A DNA stretch of 33,546 nt. Origin: Cypionkella sp. GTDB lineage: Bacteria > Pseudomonadota > Alphaproteobacteria > Rhodobacterales > Rhodobacteraceae. A program made the position numbers and the translations under genes. Shown here piece after piece: positions 1-7,625 of this stretch. The stretch is taken from NCBI RefSeq assembly GCF_028290025.1, contig NZ_JAQGKQ010000116.1, forward strand, positions 1-33,546, read 5' to 3'. Numbering within the stretch: the first letter of the stretch is position 1; every line of letters starts with the position of its first letter. The notes below the pieces were generated by a model that was not told where the DNA came from, did no database searches, and saw only the letters and a list, made by a program, of their open reading frames with translations.

Positions 1-173
1 GAGGGCGGCCACACTTGGGCGCGCATGGCCTCGCTGATCGAAACCTGCAAATTGAACAGCATCGACCCATACGCATATCTGCGGGCCACACTTGAAGCCA
101 TCACCAACGGTCACCCAAAGTCACAGACGACGACCTCTTGCCATGGGCCTTCGACAAAACGTCAACCCGCTAA
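1..173 (+). pseudogene. IS66-family transposase, C-terminal remnant
   Basis: The open frame entering from the left edge reads EGGHTWARMASLIETCKL and then an NGHPKS segment, which is the conserved C-terminus of IS66-family transposases. The family ending DDLLPWAF appears immediately afterwards but in the next frame (129-152, stop at 171-173). One base is therefore missing near position 127, and the original stop is reached only after this frameshift. The element is cut by the window edge, so whether the rest is intact is unknown. The frameshift removes only the extreme C-terminus but fits a decaying insertion sequence. Family assignment is by motif memory, with good confidence. Confidence 0.82.
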
Positions 174-179
174 GTCGAC

Positions 180-199
180 GGCCCGGACGCAGCGCTTAC
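180..199. repeat. Probable IS66 terminal inverted repeat (right end)
   Basis: Read on the minus strand, this stretch begins GTAAGCGCTGCGTCCGGG. That matches the GTAAGCG start usual for IS66-family terminal repeats, and it lies just after the transposase stop as expected. The partner repeat is outside the window. It marks the boundary with the IS3-type remnant that follows directly. Confidence 0.6.
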
Positions 200-206
200 A
201 CCCGAC

Positions 207-340
207 CTACTTCTTCTTCCAGTTGAAGTAGGTCGCCAGGCTGATCCCGGCCTTGCGGCAGATCTCCGCAACCGGCGTACCTTCCTCGCCTTGCTTAATA
301 ATGAACGCCTTTGCGCGTCCGTGAACTTCGATGCCTTCAT
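207..340 (-). pseudogene. IS3-family OrfA (transposase helix-turn-helix subunit), frameshifted remnant
   Basis: On the minus strand the frame starts MKASKFTDAQ at 340. A one-base loss then moves it to a second frame reading AFIIKQGEEGTPVAEICRKA followed by GISLATYFNWKKK. This is the N-terminal DNA-binding domain of IS3-family OrfA. A TAG at 209-207 ends it where the family normally continues with a tyrosine and a leucine-zipper region, so a second small deletion or the junction with the IS66 end truncates it. Bases up to about 426 probably include the outer end of the element. No OrfB is present. It is non-functional. Confidence 0.75.
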
Positions 341-429
341 CCGATTCCGTTCCTCTCCCAGCCAGGAAAACGTCGCGGAAAACTCCACATTCAAACGGTC
401 CAGTTTGCGGAGATCAGAACAGTTCCGTT

Positions 430-1593
430 TTAGGAAGAAACAAAATGCTTAGGCTCGGACGACTTACGAGAAAAGCGCCGCCCAATGTTTTTCCCGCGGC
501 GGTTCCAAGGCCGCTCAATTGTCACAAAGGAAAGCGTGGCAATCAGCACCAAGGCTATGGATACGCACGGTAGCAAAAGCCAACGTTCAGACGGTGGCAA
601 GCTGGCTGCCCCTAAATCTTGAAATAACACAGTTAGAACGATTCCGTGCAGCAGGTATATTCCATAGCTGACTTCACCGAGCATGCGACTAAACTTGGTT
701 GATAAAACACCAAAATGGTCATTACCTGCTACGACAGTGAGAAATACGATGAACAGCAGGCCGCCGCCCACAGGTGAATATATGTAAGGAACCATTAAGA
801 ACGCGATTGCCATACATGTTAACGATACCCAAGTCGCTGGAGTACTTAGGAGCGCAGTCGACCATGCTGAGTTTTTAATTATTTCAATGGCAAGGCCCCC
901 CAAAGCGAAGAACATTGGTGGACGCGGCCCAATATTCAATCCGCGTACCGTCATCAGCGCCAAACAAAAAATAACCAGCAGAAATACCCGGGTATGTGGC
1001 CCCTTCACCATCTTTTGAAAAGTGGCGACGGCCGGTAGGCTGACATAAAATAACCACTCTACACGCAGAGTCCACAAGACCCCGGCTATATCGTTCCGCA
1101 TAATAGTCCCATCCATTATCGCTGGCGTCCCAAGCAACGACAGCCATCTTGCAAGCGGCATAATGTCGCCACTAGTTAAACTACCGCCCCGCATCACTCC
1201 GATGATGACGAGTGCCATGACGGCTGCCCACATCAGAGGCAGAATCCGAAACAAGCGAGACAAATATAGCGGTGCCCACTCAACGGTGCCGTGCTGCCGA
1301 TCAAGGATCGAATAAAAGAGCGCGCCAGACACCATAAAAAACAGCACAACTCCCCCGCTACCTGCATTGGAGAGAAAGTTATCTTCCGGCGCAGACCAAA
1401 TACCGGTGTCGATAAAGACCTGCCACACCGCGAAGTGATGGACAACCACCAGCAGTGAAAGATAGCCCCGAAGGCCATCTATAGCCCCAACGCGATGTCC
1501 ATTGGGCAGTGCTGGTGCAAACCCTACCTTAATCATCAGCCAGCAGGTCACCAACGGAAATAAAAGCGCCGTAGCAACAAGAGTAACTATCAT
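430..1593 (-). CDS. Acyltransferase-3 family membrane O-acyltransferase
   Basis: This 387-residue polytopic membrane protein has the acyltransferase-3 (OafA/NodX/YrhL type) signature. GLRGYLSLLVVVHHF carries the conserved histidine pair at residues 51-52, and RLFRILPLMW follows about 60 residues later. About ten hydrophobic segments run through the protein. Family members use acyl-CoA to O-acetylate or O-succinylate extracellular polysaccharide on the periplasmic side, so the likely substrate is the polymer made by the locus to the right. The length is normal for the family. The gene is transcribed leftward and ends right at the IS3 remnant, so the insertion may have removed neighbours. The start at 1593 is the only good methionine before the first membrane helix. 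The acyl donor and exact substrate are not deducible. Confidence 0.88.
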   Translation of the reverse strand: MIVTLVATALLFPLVTCWLMIKVGFAPALPNGHRVGAIDGLRGYLSLLVVVHHFAVWQVFIDTGIWSAPEDNFLSNAGSGGVVLFFMVSGALFYSILDRQHGTVEWAPLYLSRLFRILPLMWAAVMALVIIGVMRGGSLTSGDIMPLARWLSLLGTPAIMDGTIMRNDIAGVLWTLRVEWLFYVSLPAVATFQKMVKGPHTRVFLLVIFCLALMTVRGLNIGPRPPMFFALGGLAIEIIKNSAWSTALLSTPATWVSLTCMAIAFLMVPYIYSPVGGGLLFIVFLTVVAGNDHFGVLSTKFSRMLGEVSYGIYLLHGIVLTVLFQDLGAASLPPSERWLLLPCVSIALVLIATLSFVTIERPWNRRGKNIGRRFSRKSSEPKHFVSS

Positions 1594-1911
1594 GAGTTAT
1601 CCCTTTAATATAAATTTCTGGTCTTTTATGTTTTTGGCAGACTAAATTACTATGTATTAGACTTAAACGTTTGCCGTTTTGATACCACGACTGCTATCTA
1701 CATAAAAAAACAGCATGTAACCTAGAAAATTACGCCCGACGAGCGCTGATGTTACAGATCGGCGCACGAAGTGACAATGATCTATCCAACATGGATTGGC
1801 AGCGCTCAGATCAGAAACAAAGCGTTTCCTCTCTAGGGCTTGCAACCGAAGAGACAATGCGGCAGAACTATGGCACTGGCGTGGGGACGACAGTTTTTTT
1901 TGGATTCGTTC
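1594..1911. other. Intergenic region between divergent genes
   Basis: This is an AT-rich stretch of about 320 bases between the leftward acyltransferase and the rightward VPLPA-CTERM gene, and presumably holds both promoters. I see no convincing promoter hexamers, terminator or RNA gene. Open frames here are short and lack any recognisable protein pattern. Confidence 0.4.
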
Positions 1912-2733
1912 ATGCGTATGTCAGTTCTTTTTTCCTTTCTTGCACTGGCGAGTGGGGTGGGTGTTGCCGGAATGGGCAATGCTGCGGTTTTGTCGCTGGA
2001 CGTTCAGCATTTTTCTTTCTCAGATTATCCCATAGCAGGCCGGGCAGCGCGAGACGCAATGCTCGGAACGCATGTGCTTAGCATGGAAGATTTTGAACAT
2101 CAGGGCCCTGCCCGAGAATTTGTGACTGGCACTGGTAGCGACATTGCCCAGCAAAGTTTTGACACCAATACCGTCGGTAATTTTTCGATGACCGGCTCGC
2201 AAGGCTCTGGCGGTACCGTGACCAACGGTGGCCCGCTTAATCCGGTGACCAACCACGGTGTCGGTGCATATTTGCGCGATCAAAACACCTATGGCCGCAC
2301 CAATACGACTGCGGGTGGAAGCTTTCATCTGGACAGCAACGATGTTCAGAACATGGCATGGAATGTTGCTCTGGCGGGGGACAGAATGTTTGACAGGCTG
2401 GTCTTCAACATTTTCGATGCGGCAGATGTCGGCTCCACCTTTTCAATCCTTGTCGATGGCATAACCTACTTCACCAGTGCCGGACAGCGGATGAACGGCG
2501 AGGTCAGCTTGGTGACAATCGTCTTTGCCCATAAAGTCCGCGCCACCTCCATCCTGTTTCAGAACACCATACATAACGATGGCTTCGGCATCGACGATAT
2601 CGCAATCGGCATCACTCCGCCCATCCCCGTGCCTTTACCTGCCGGCGGTATGCTGCTGATCATGTCGCTCGGCTGTTTGGCAGCGCTAAAACGCCTGCTT
2701 TATGCTGGACGTGTTCAGGCCGGCCAAGTTTAG
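1912..2733 (+). CDS. Secreted VPLPA-CTERM sorting-domain protein
   Basis: The frame is open from further upstream, but the methionines at 1912 and 1918 begin a typical signal peptide (MRMSVLFSFLALASGVGVAG, then GNAA), so I start at 1912, giving 273 residues. The Shine-Dalgarno sequence is weak. The mature part is rich in Gly, Asn, Thr and Asp, with repeated TNGG/TNHG-like turns, as in extracellular beta-sandwich proteins. Near the C-terminus comes PIPVPLPAGGMLLIMSLG, then a hydrophobic helix and basic residues. This is the VPLPA-CTERM signal, a substrate class for exosortase XrtD, and such an enzyme is encoded at 10550-12139. The tail after the basic residues runs about ten residues longer than usual (LLYAGRVQAGQV). 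The function beyond surface display or release is unknown. It converges with the protease gene 12 bases downstream. Confidence 0.82.
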   Translation: MRMSVLFSFLALASGVGVAGMGNAAVLSLDVQHFSFSDYPIAGRAARDAMLGTHVLSMEDFEHQGPAREFVTGTGSDIAQQSFDTNTVGNFSMTGSQGSGGTVTNGGPLNPVTNHGVGAYLRDQNTYGRTNTTAGGSFHLDSNDVQNMAWNVALAGDRMFDRLVFNIFDAADVGSTFSILVDGITYFTSAGQRMNGEVSLVTIVFAHKVRATSILFQNTIHNDGFGIDDIAIGITPPIPVPLPAGGMLLIMSLGCLAALKRLLYAGRVQAGQV

Positions 2734-2745
2734 CTGCTGCCTCAG

Positions 2746-3432
2746 TTAAGGCTGCACAGCCGACGTGATCCAAGCCAGCAGATCTGCCGGAATAGTCGCT
2801 GCAAGCGATCGAACCGGCCTGCCCGATGATGCGGCCACCATTACCGCCACAATCTGCCACTCAGTGCCGTCCCAAGCCAAAATTGGTGCGCCGGAGTTCC
2901 CCGATACCACCGGGCAAGACAAGGCGAGAATGCCGGGGAGCGTGGTTAGAAGCTCACAGTCATCCCCACGTTGCGGCTGGTCCGGTGCATCCCTGCGATA
3001 AGCGATCAAACTAAGGCCATCCAGCCATTGTGCCAAAGCCGGATCGGCGATTGGCAATGTCGCCACCACATCAACCGCAATTGGCGCCTCCAGCCGCAGC
3101 AACGCCACATCATTCGCACGGTTCTCGGTAACCCCTGCCTGCGGTAGGATCATCTCAGCGCCCCGCCGTTCGGCTAAGCTGTGCCCTTCGCTGAAGTTTG
3201 CAGCAAACCGAATGGTTGCGGGCGTCGTCAACGCAGGCTCCACACAATGTCGCGCCGTTAGCACCAGATCGGGAGCCACCAGTGCACCGGTACAGATCGC
3301 CGCCCCCGGCACCAGTGTATCACCATAGCTGATGCGTCCAACCGCCAGTGGAGCCTGCTGCGCATTGCCCTGCCCCGCTGCAAACAGCAGCAAGAAGCAT
3401 CCAACCTGCCCAGACCACAGCGTGCACCGCAT
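2746..3432 (-). CDS. Secreted trypsin-like serine protease
   Basis: This 228-residue protein has an N-terminal signal peptide (hydrophobic CFLLLFAAG, cleavage near GNAQQA) and the chymotrypsin-fold triad in order. His62 lies in LTARHC, Asp108 in NDVALLRL and Ser180 in SGNSGAP. Cys47/Cys63 and Cys159/Cys173 are placed as in S1 proteases to form disulfides, so it acts in the periplasm or outside the cell. The length is that of a bare catalytic domain with a short propeptide. Its ATG begins one base after the repA stop codon, so it is probably translated by coupling with repA, an unexpected partnership for a replication gene. Substrates are unknown. Processing of surface or VPLPA-CTERM proteins is only a guess from the neighbourhood. 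Confidence 0.88.
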   Translation of the reverse strand: MRCTLWSGQVGCFLLLFAAGQGNAQQAPLAVGRISYGDTLVPGAAICTGALVAPDLVLTARHCVEPALTTPATIRFAANFSEGHSLAERRGAEMILPQAGVTENRANDVALLRLEAPIAVDVVATLPIADPALAQWLDGLSLIAYRRDAPDQPQRGDDCELLTTLPGILALSCPVVSGNSGAPILAWDGTEWQIVAVMVAASSGRPVRSLAATIPADLLAWITSAVQP

Positions 3433-3433
3433 G

Positions 3434-4462
3434 TCAGCCCCCGCGTTTTTTTAACCAGCCCAGAAACGCCGCATCTGGACTGCGCAAAGATGGCCTGCCA
3501 CTGCGCATCCAAATATCGCGCCATTCCGCCTCAAGCGCATAAATGTCCCAGCCAGAGCCGACAAGACTGCGCGCCTTCTCTAGGGTAAGGCCGCGCAACA
3601 CCGGACCTGCCGCCGGCTGAACCACCTGATCACGACGCGTTACACACAAGATATCACCCGGCTCTTCCGCCAGACGGTATTCTGGCAGATGATCTGCCAC
3701 GATCATATCGCGGATCATCTTACGAAACACCCTGCGCGGACTGGCAGACCCTGACTTTTTGGACAGCGTTTCAATCGACACCCGCCACTCCGATTGCCGC
3801 CCACAATGCTTACGCGCCAATTCATAAATCCGCCGCTCCAGCGGTTTGCGCAGTCGGAAATAATCACGGCTCAACGTTAGCACAGATTTCGCCATCACTG
3901 CCCGGTAGAGCCAATCTGACAGCGTGACCGAGACCTGCACCATGCGCCCGCCTCGGGTGTGGCGCACAATCTGCCAGCCCTCGATCAAGCCGAAACCAGT
4001 GGTCACCTCCAACCCCCCGGTCACGATATTGGTGGTGATCCGGGTGCCTGCCAACCGTTCAAACGCCTCGCGCAGCCGGGCATAACCATCTCCCGATGAC
4101 TCGCGGTTGGTCGCCATCAGCAGATCGTGCGCGGTCAGATGCAGGGTGCGACTGATCACCAGCCCGGCGTTTTGCGCCGCCATCAACTGACTGATGCAAT
4201 AGATCAGAATGTCTTTGTCAAACAGCGTAGCCAATCCGCGGACCGACGGCACCACCGTGATCGTTACATTGTTATGCGCATAACTCAGCACCCGCAGATC
4301 GGGACGTGTTGCCAGAGAAAAAATTGGATGTTCCATGCTGGCCAAATCATCCTTCGGCAGCGCGTCTAACACATCACAAACGAAAAAATCCCCACCATGA
4401 CGTTCAGGCAAAAGACCCGCAATCGAACGCCCCGCACTACGTGCCAAAGAATGTGTAGCCAT
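3434..4462 (-). CDS. repA: Plasmid replication initiator RepA (RPA family)
   Basis: This protein matches the alphaproteobacterial plasmid replication initiator A (RPA) family, typical of roseobacter RepA-type replicons. Recognisable stretches are FFVCDVLDALPKDDLASMEH, FSLATRPDLR, ITVVPSVRGLATLFDKDILI, LTAHDLLMATNRESSGDGY and RDYFRLRKPLERRIYELARK. The family binds iterons at the origin as winged-helix modules and starts replication. Two starts are possible, ATG at 4462 (342 residues, chosen) or GTG at 4486 (350 residues), and neither has a strong Shine-Dalgarno sequence. It is read away from parAB, with the iterons at 4578-4638 just upstream, the arrangement expected for an iteron-controlled origin and repA autoregulation. 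It would place the replicon in a RepA compatibility group; the subgroup cannot be fixed by eye. Confidence 0.9.
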   Translation of the reverse strand: MATHSLARSAGRSIAGLLPERHGGDFFVCDVLDALPKDDLASMEHPIFSLATRPDLRVLSYAHNNVTITVVPSVRGLATLFDKDILIYCISQLMAAQNAGLVISRTLHLTAHDLLMATNRESSGDGYARLREAFERLAGTRITTNIVTGGLEVTTGFGLIEGWQIVRHTRGGRMVQVSVTLSDWLYRAVMAKSVLTLSRDYFRLRKPLERRIYELARKHCGRQSEWRVSIETLSKKSGSASPRRVFRKMIRDMIVADHLPEYRLAEEPGDILCVTRRDQVVQPAAGPVLRGLTLEKARSLVGSGWDIYALEAEWRDIWMRSGRPSLRSPDAAFLGWLKKRGG

Positions 4463-4509
4463 GCCTGCCCTGCCTCGCCTCACCACCTGTTCAGACTGCT
4501 GCGGAACTT

Positions 4510-4526
4510 CGTGGTTTCAGTAACAC
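4510..4526 (+). repeat. Degenerate iteron-like copy
   Basis: CGTGGTTTCAGTAACAC agrees with the iteron CGTGGGTTCAGAGTCAC at 13 of 17 positions by hand count. It sits 68 bases before the first clear iteron, about three repeat periods away but two bases out of phase. It may be a weak RepA site near the repA promoter, or chance. Confidence 0.35.
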
Positions 4527-4577
4527 CCTGAACCTAGAGCAAGCAGCCACACAGGTCGAGGAAACTGTTCAAGCTAA

Positions 4578-4638
4578 CGTGGGTTCAGAGTCACTGCGAC
4601 GTGGCTTCAGAGTCGTCCTATCGTGGGTTCAGAGTCAC
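4578..4638 (+). repeat. Three 22-bp-spaced iterons, probable RepA-binding origin array
   Basis: CGTGGGTTCAGAGTCAC occurs exactly at 4578-4594 and 4622-4638, with a variant CGTGGCTTCAGAGTCGT at 4600-4616. Starts are exactly 22 bases apart, two helical turns, which puts all copies on one face of the DNA. Short direct repeats at this spacing next to a replication initiator gene are the hallmark of iteron origins. Role assignment is by position and analogy. Confidence 0.8.
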
Positions 4639-4639
4639 C

Positions 4640-4845
4640 CATGTAAAAAAATTTGCCGTTTTTTCTTTTATAATCAACGCATTATAAAAAATTGCTGGAC
4701 CTGTAACTATAAAATAACTCATACATAACATAGGATGAGCAAACCGGAAAAACTGGAACGCTTTTAGACGCCCAAACACCAAGATCCGTAATGTATTGAT
4801 ATTGCTCAGAAAATAGAAATTTTGCCAATATGTGCGCATTATGTT
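4640..4845. other. AT-rich segment of the probable replication origin
   Basis: The roughly 200 bases right of the iterons are strikingly AT-rich compared with the flanking genes. They contain a perfect inverted repeat, TTTTATAAT (4666-4674) with ATTATAAAA (4681-4689) around six bases. An AT-rich block beside iterons is where duplex opening usually occurs in such origins. I found no consensus DnaA box by eye. A leftward open frame across it has low-complexity codons and no protein pattern, so I do not call it a gene. Confidence 0.6.
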
Positions 4846-4893
4846 CCCATATGCTGTGTTTTGGCGTATATTCCTAAAAACACGGCATATGGG
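4846..4893. promoter_or_regulatory. Long inverted repeat in the parA leader, probable ParA/ParB operator
   Basis: CCCATATGCTGTGTTTT (4846-4862) is repeated inverted at 4877-4893 with one mismatch around a 14-base spacer. The right arm ends in the GGGG that probably serves as the parA ribosome-binding site, seven bases from the ATG. Type Ia ParA proteins repress their own operon by binding an inverted repeat at this place, so autoregulation is the natural reading. It could instead act as an RNA hairpin in the leader. Confidence 0.6.
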
Positions 4894-4899
4894 GTAGTT

Positions 4900-6285
4900 A
4901 TGTCCAAAGAATCAGTGACGGATCTTCCGCCCTATTTCAACCTTTCTCCAGATGCCTCACTGGATCAACTGACCCCTGCGGTCGGCACCGATCAGCTCGC
5001 TGAAATTGCTTCTGCCTGTGGGCGGGGTCGCGATGATCTGGCGTCGCGCGGCTTGGGGGATGAAGGCCGCAAACGGTTGCGTCTGTTTTCAACTTGGGAA
5101 ATCACTCGTTATCTGATCCCCGTTGCTCAAGCCCATTTTCGCCGCGTGCTGAAAGCCAACCCAGACCTGCCGCAAGGACAATCCGAATCCGAAGCCGGTG
5201 CCAAATGGTTCACCTTGGAAGAGGTGCTGCGCCTACGCGTCTTCTTTGCCGCCGAGGGGCGTAAATCGAAAGACTATCTTCCATATCGACCCAAGGGCCT
5301 GCCAGCCAAGATGGTGGCCGTAGCCAACTTCAAAGGCGGCGTTGGCAAGACATCAACTTGTGCACATCTGGCGATGTCGGCGGCACTGGATGGCTATCGG
5401 GTACTGGTGGTAGATCTCGATAGCCAAGGCTCGATGACCTCTATCTTCGGCGGGAAGGTGGCGGATGAATGGCAAACTGTATTTCCGCTGATCGCACGGC
5501 ATTATGCCAACCACCTGCAATCGGACAACCGCGCTCGTGTCGCCCGTGGTGAGGCGCCTGCAGCCCTCGACGATACATTGGTCGAGGCGCTGAAGATCTC
5601 AGCCACGGATGTGATCCAATCAACGCATTGGCCAAACATTGATCTGATCGGCAGCCAGCTTAATCTCTACTGGTCAGAATTTCAAATTCCGGTTTGGCGG
5701 ATGGCAGCACGCGGCTGGAAGCTTTGGGATGCACTCAGCGAAAGTCTGTCAGAAGCAGGGTTGCTTGATCGCTACGACCTGATTTTCTTCGACACTCCCC
5801 CTGCCCTCGGCTATCTGACTATCAATGGTCTTGCTGCGGCCGATATCTTGCTGGTTCCGGTTGGCGCATCCTTTCTGGAGTTTGACTCAACTGGCCGCTT
5901 CTTTGACATGCTGCATTCTACCTTCCGCTCAATCGAAGACGGCGAGAATATCGCGGCGCGTGCGCTTGGGCGGCCAGAGCTTGCCTTTGAATGGGACGCG
6001 GTACGCACCATCGTCACCCGCTACGACGGCAGCCAGCAATCCGAACTTGCGGCGCTCATGCAGGCTTATCTGGGCCGCACCATGGCACCGCAACGGCAAG
6101 ATTTCACGGCGCTGATCGGGCAGGCAGGCGAACAGGTTAACGGGATCTACGAGGCGGACTACCGAGATTTCAACCGAGACACCTATATCCGTGGCCGCGA
6201 AACCTTTGATGCCACCTATGCCAGCTTCAAGCAGCTTCTGCTGGGCATCTGGCGACGTGATGAACGCGCCATGCAGGAAGGCTGA
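4900..6285 (+). CDS. parA: Plasmid partition ATPase ParA (type Ia)
   Basis: The 461-residue ParA has a deviant Walker A box FKGGVGKTSTCAHLAM at about residues 143-158, a Walker A' VVDLDSQGSMTSIFG, and a Walker B with DLIFFDTPPALG. About 140 residues precede the ATPase core. They contain a predicted helix-turn-helix region around WEITRYLIP and WFTLEEVLRLRVFF, so it is the large type Ia form that also represses its operon. The open frame extends to 4822, but I choose ATG 4900 because GGGG lies just upstream and the longer version would run through the inverted repeat. It is followed by a parS-like palindrome 2 bases after its stop and by parB. It acts as the nucleoid-bound motor for plasmid segregation. 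Confidence 0.95.
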   Translation: MSKESVTDLPPYFNLSPDASLDQLTPAVGTDQLAEIASACGRGRDDLASRGLGDEGRKRLRLFSTWEITRYLIPVAQAHFRRVLKANPDLPQGQSESEAGAKWFTLEEVLRLRVFFAAEGRKSKDYLPYRPKGLPAKMVAVANFKGGVGKTSTCAHLAMSAALDGYRVLVVDLDSQGSMTSIFGGKVADEWQTVFPLIARHYANHLQSDNRARVARGEAPAALDDTLVEALKISATDVIQSTHWPNIDLIGSQLNLYWSEFQIPVWRMAARGWKLWDALSESLSEAGLLDRYDLIFFDTPPALGYLTINGLAAADILLVPVGASFLEFDSTGRFFDMLHSTFRSIEDGENIAARALGRPELAFEWDAVRTIVTRYDGSQQSELAALMQAYLGRTMAPQRQDFTALIGQAGEQVNGIYEADYRDFNRDTYIRGRETFDATYASFKQLLLGIWRRDERAMQEG

Positions 6286-6287
6286 GG

Positions 6288-6305
6288 TGTTTCGCGCGCG
6301 AAACA
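6288..6305. promoter_or_regulatory. parS: parS-like centromere site 1
   Basis: TGTTTCGCGCGCGAAACA is a perfect 18-bp palindrome between the parA stop and parB. It keeps the GTTTC/GAAAC arms of chromosomal parS (TGTTTCACGTGAAACA) but has a longer centre. The same core occurs after parB. ParB binding is inferred. Confidence 0.82.
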
Positions 6306-6333
6306 TTTGTCATCGCACTGAAAGAACTAGAAC

Positions 6334-7383
6334 ATGGCAAAACGCAAAAGATTGACCCCGGCGCAGCCCGATTACACCACGACGCCTCTGCCGCTGGAAA
6401 CCAAAGCCTACCTGCGCCCGGGCATCAGCCCGCCCCCGATTGCCCAAGTTGCGGGTGATGCCAGTGCTACAGCGGCCTTGGCCGAGGTTTCCGCCGCTCT
6501 CGCCTCGGCGCGCAGCGAAGGCCGATTACTGCACCGCCTGCCGCTCTCAACGATTGATATGGGCTATCTGGTGCGCGACCGCATCGGCGCAGATCAAGAA
6601 GAGATGCAGGCTTTGATGGATAGTCTGCGCAGCCATGGTCAGCGCAGCCCGATTGAGGTGACTGAAATTGCCCCCGGTCGCTATGGCCTGATCTCAGGTT
6701 GGCGTCGCATCACTGCGTTGGCCCAGCTTCAAGAGCAGACTGGCGATGCCAATTTCGGCTCTGTGCTGGCCCTTCTACGGCATCCAGACACCGCCGGCGA
6801 TGCCTACATAGCGATGGTTGAGGAAAACGAAATTCGTTTGGGCCTGTCGTATTTTGAGCGCGCCCGCATTGCTGCCAAAGCCGTCGAGCAAGGGGTTTTT
6901 GGCTCTGATCGTGAGGCTCTGCAAAAGCTGTTCGCTACCGCCAGCCGCGCCAAAAGGTCAAAGATAGGCTCTTTTCTTGAGATTTACCGCAGACTTGGCG
7001 ATGTCCTGCGCTTCCCCTCGGCGTTACCAGAGCGGCTCGGGTTGACGTTATCCAAAAGCTTAAGTGACGATCCGGGCCGCGCTGAAACCGTTGCTCAATT
7101 TTTGCAGGCTCATCCACCAAAGACCGCAGAAGATGAATTACACCACTTAGCTCAGCTGACCGAAAAGACTCTAACTGCTCGGACAGAGACTATTTCTCAG
7201 CGCAACTCGCCTACAAAGCCTGCTGCTGTACCACAATCCACTTCCGCAACGGTGCAAGAGCTGCGCCCCGGAGTGTTCCTGAAAACTGACGGTGATCGGC
7301 GTAATCCAACGCTCATTCTGTCAGGCCCAAATGTTAGCGCAGAGTTTTTGGAACACTTGGAACAATGGTTGAAAACCCAGTGA
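6334..7383 (+). CDS. parB: Plasmid partition protein ParB
   Basis: This 349-residue protein has the ParB/Spo0J nuclease-like N-terminal domain. LPLSTIDMGYLVRDRIGAD starts the domain. GRYGLISGWRRITAL corresponds to ParB box II, where the usual GERR is SGWRR, and MVEENEIRLGLSYFERARIA matches the segment leading into the helix-turn-helix at about residues 165-215. A proline/threonine-rich linker precedes a C-terminal dimerisation segment. ParB binds parS, spreads by a CTP switch and stimulates ParA. The start at 6334 is 48 bases after the parA stop, with the first parS between. A second palindrome overlaps its own stop codon. The Shine-Dalgarno sequence is weak. Confidence 0.93.
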   Translation: MAKRKRLTPAQPDYTTTPLPLETKAYLRPGISPPPIAQVAGDASATAALAEVSAALASARSEGRLLHRLPLSTIDMGYLVRDRIGADQEEMQALMDSLRSHGQRSPIEVTEIAPGRYGLISGWRRITALAQLQEQTGDANFGSVLALLRHPDTAGDAYIAMVEENEIRLGLSYFERARIAAKAVEQGVFGSDREALQKLFATASRAKRSKIGSFLEIYRRLGDVLRFPSALPERLGLTLSKSLSDDPGRAETVAQFLQAHPPKTAEDELHHLAQLTEKTLTARTETISQRNSPTKPAAVPQSTSATVQELRPGVFLKTDGDRRNPTLILSGPNVSAEFLEHLEQWLKTQ

Positions 7384-7404
7384 ATGTTTCGCGCGCGAAA
7401 CATT
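7383..7404. promoter_or_regulatory. parS: parS-like centromere site 2
   Basis: This perfect 22-bp palindrome has the same core, TGTTTCGCGCGCGAAACA, with AA and TT added outside. It begins on the last base of the parB stop codon. Together with the copy at 6288 it brackets parB, a strong hint that both are ParB-binding sites. Confidence 0.82.
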
Positions 7405-7625
7405 CTGCTGCTGTCTCAAGATGGCAAAAAACGCTATTTCGCATTTTGCAAGCAACCTCTTCGGCATCTTTTCGTTGTAATTTGAAAATGTTGGCTAATG
7501 AATCTTGATAGGTACCGGCAGAGTATGCTTATTCATTTTTTTGAGAATCCCGGCCGTTTTATTGTCCTATTGGACTGTAAGTATTGGGCAAGGGACTTTG
7601 GTGCGCCTGACCGCAAGGATTGATT

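Noticed and set aside
4618..4839. Leftward 73-codon open frame in the repA-parA gap
   Set aside because: It crosses an iteron and the AT-rich inverted repeat, has no ribosome-binding site and no protein pattern. It is explained by the low-GC origin.
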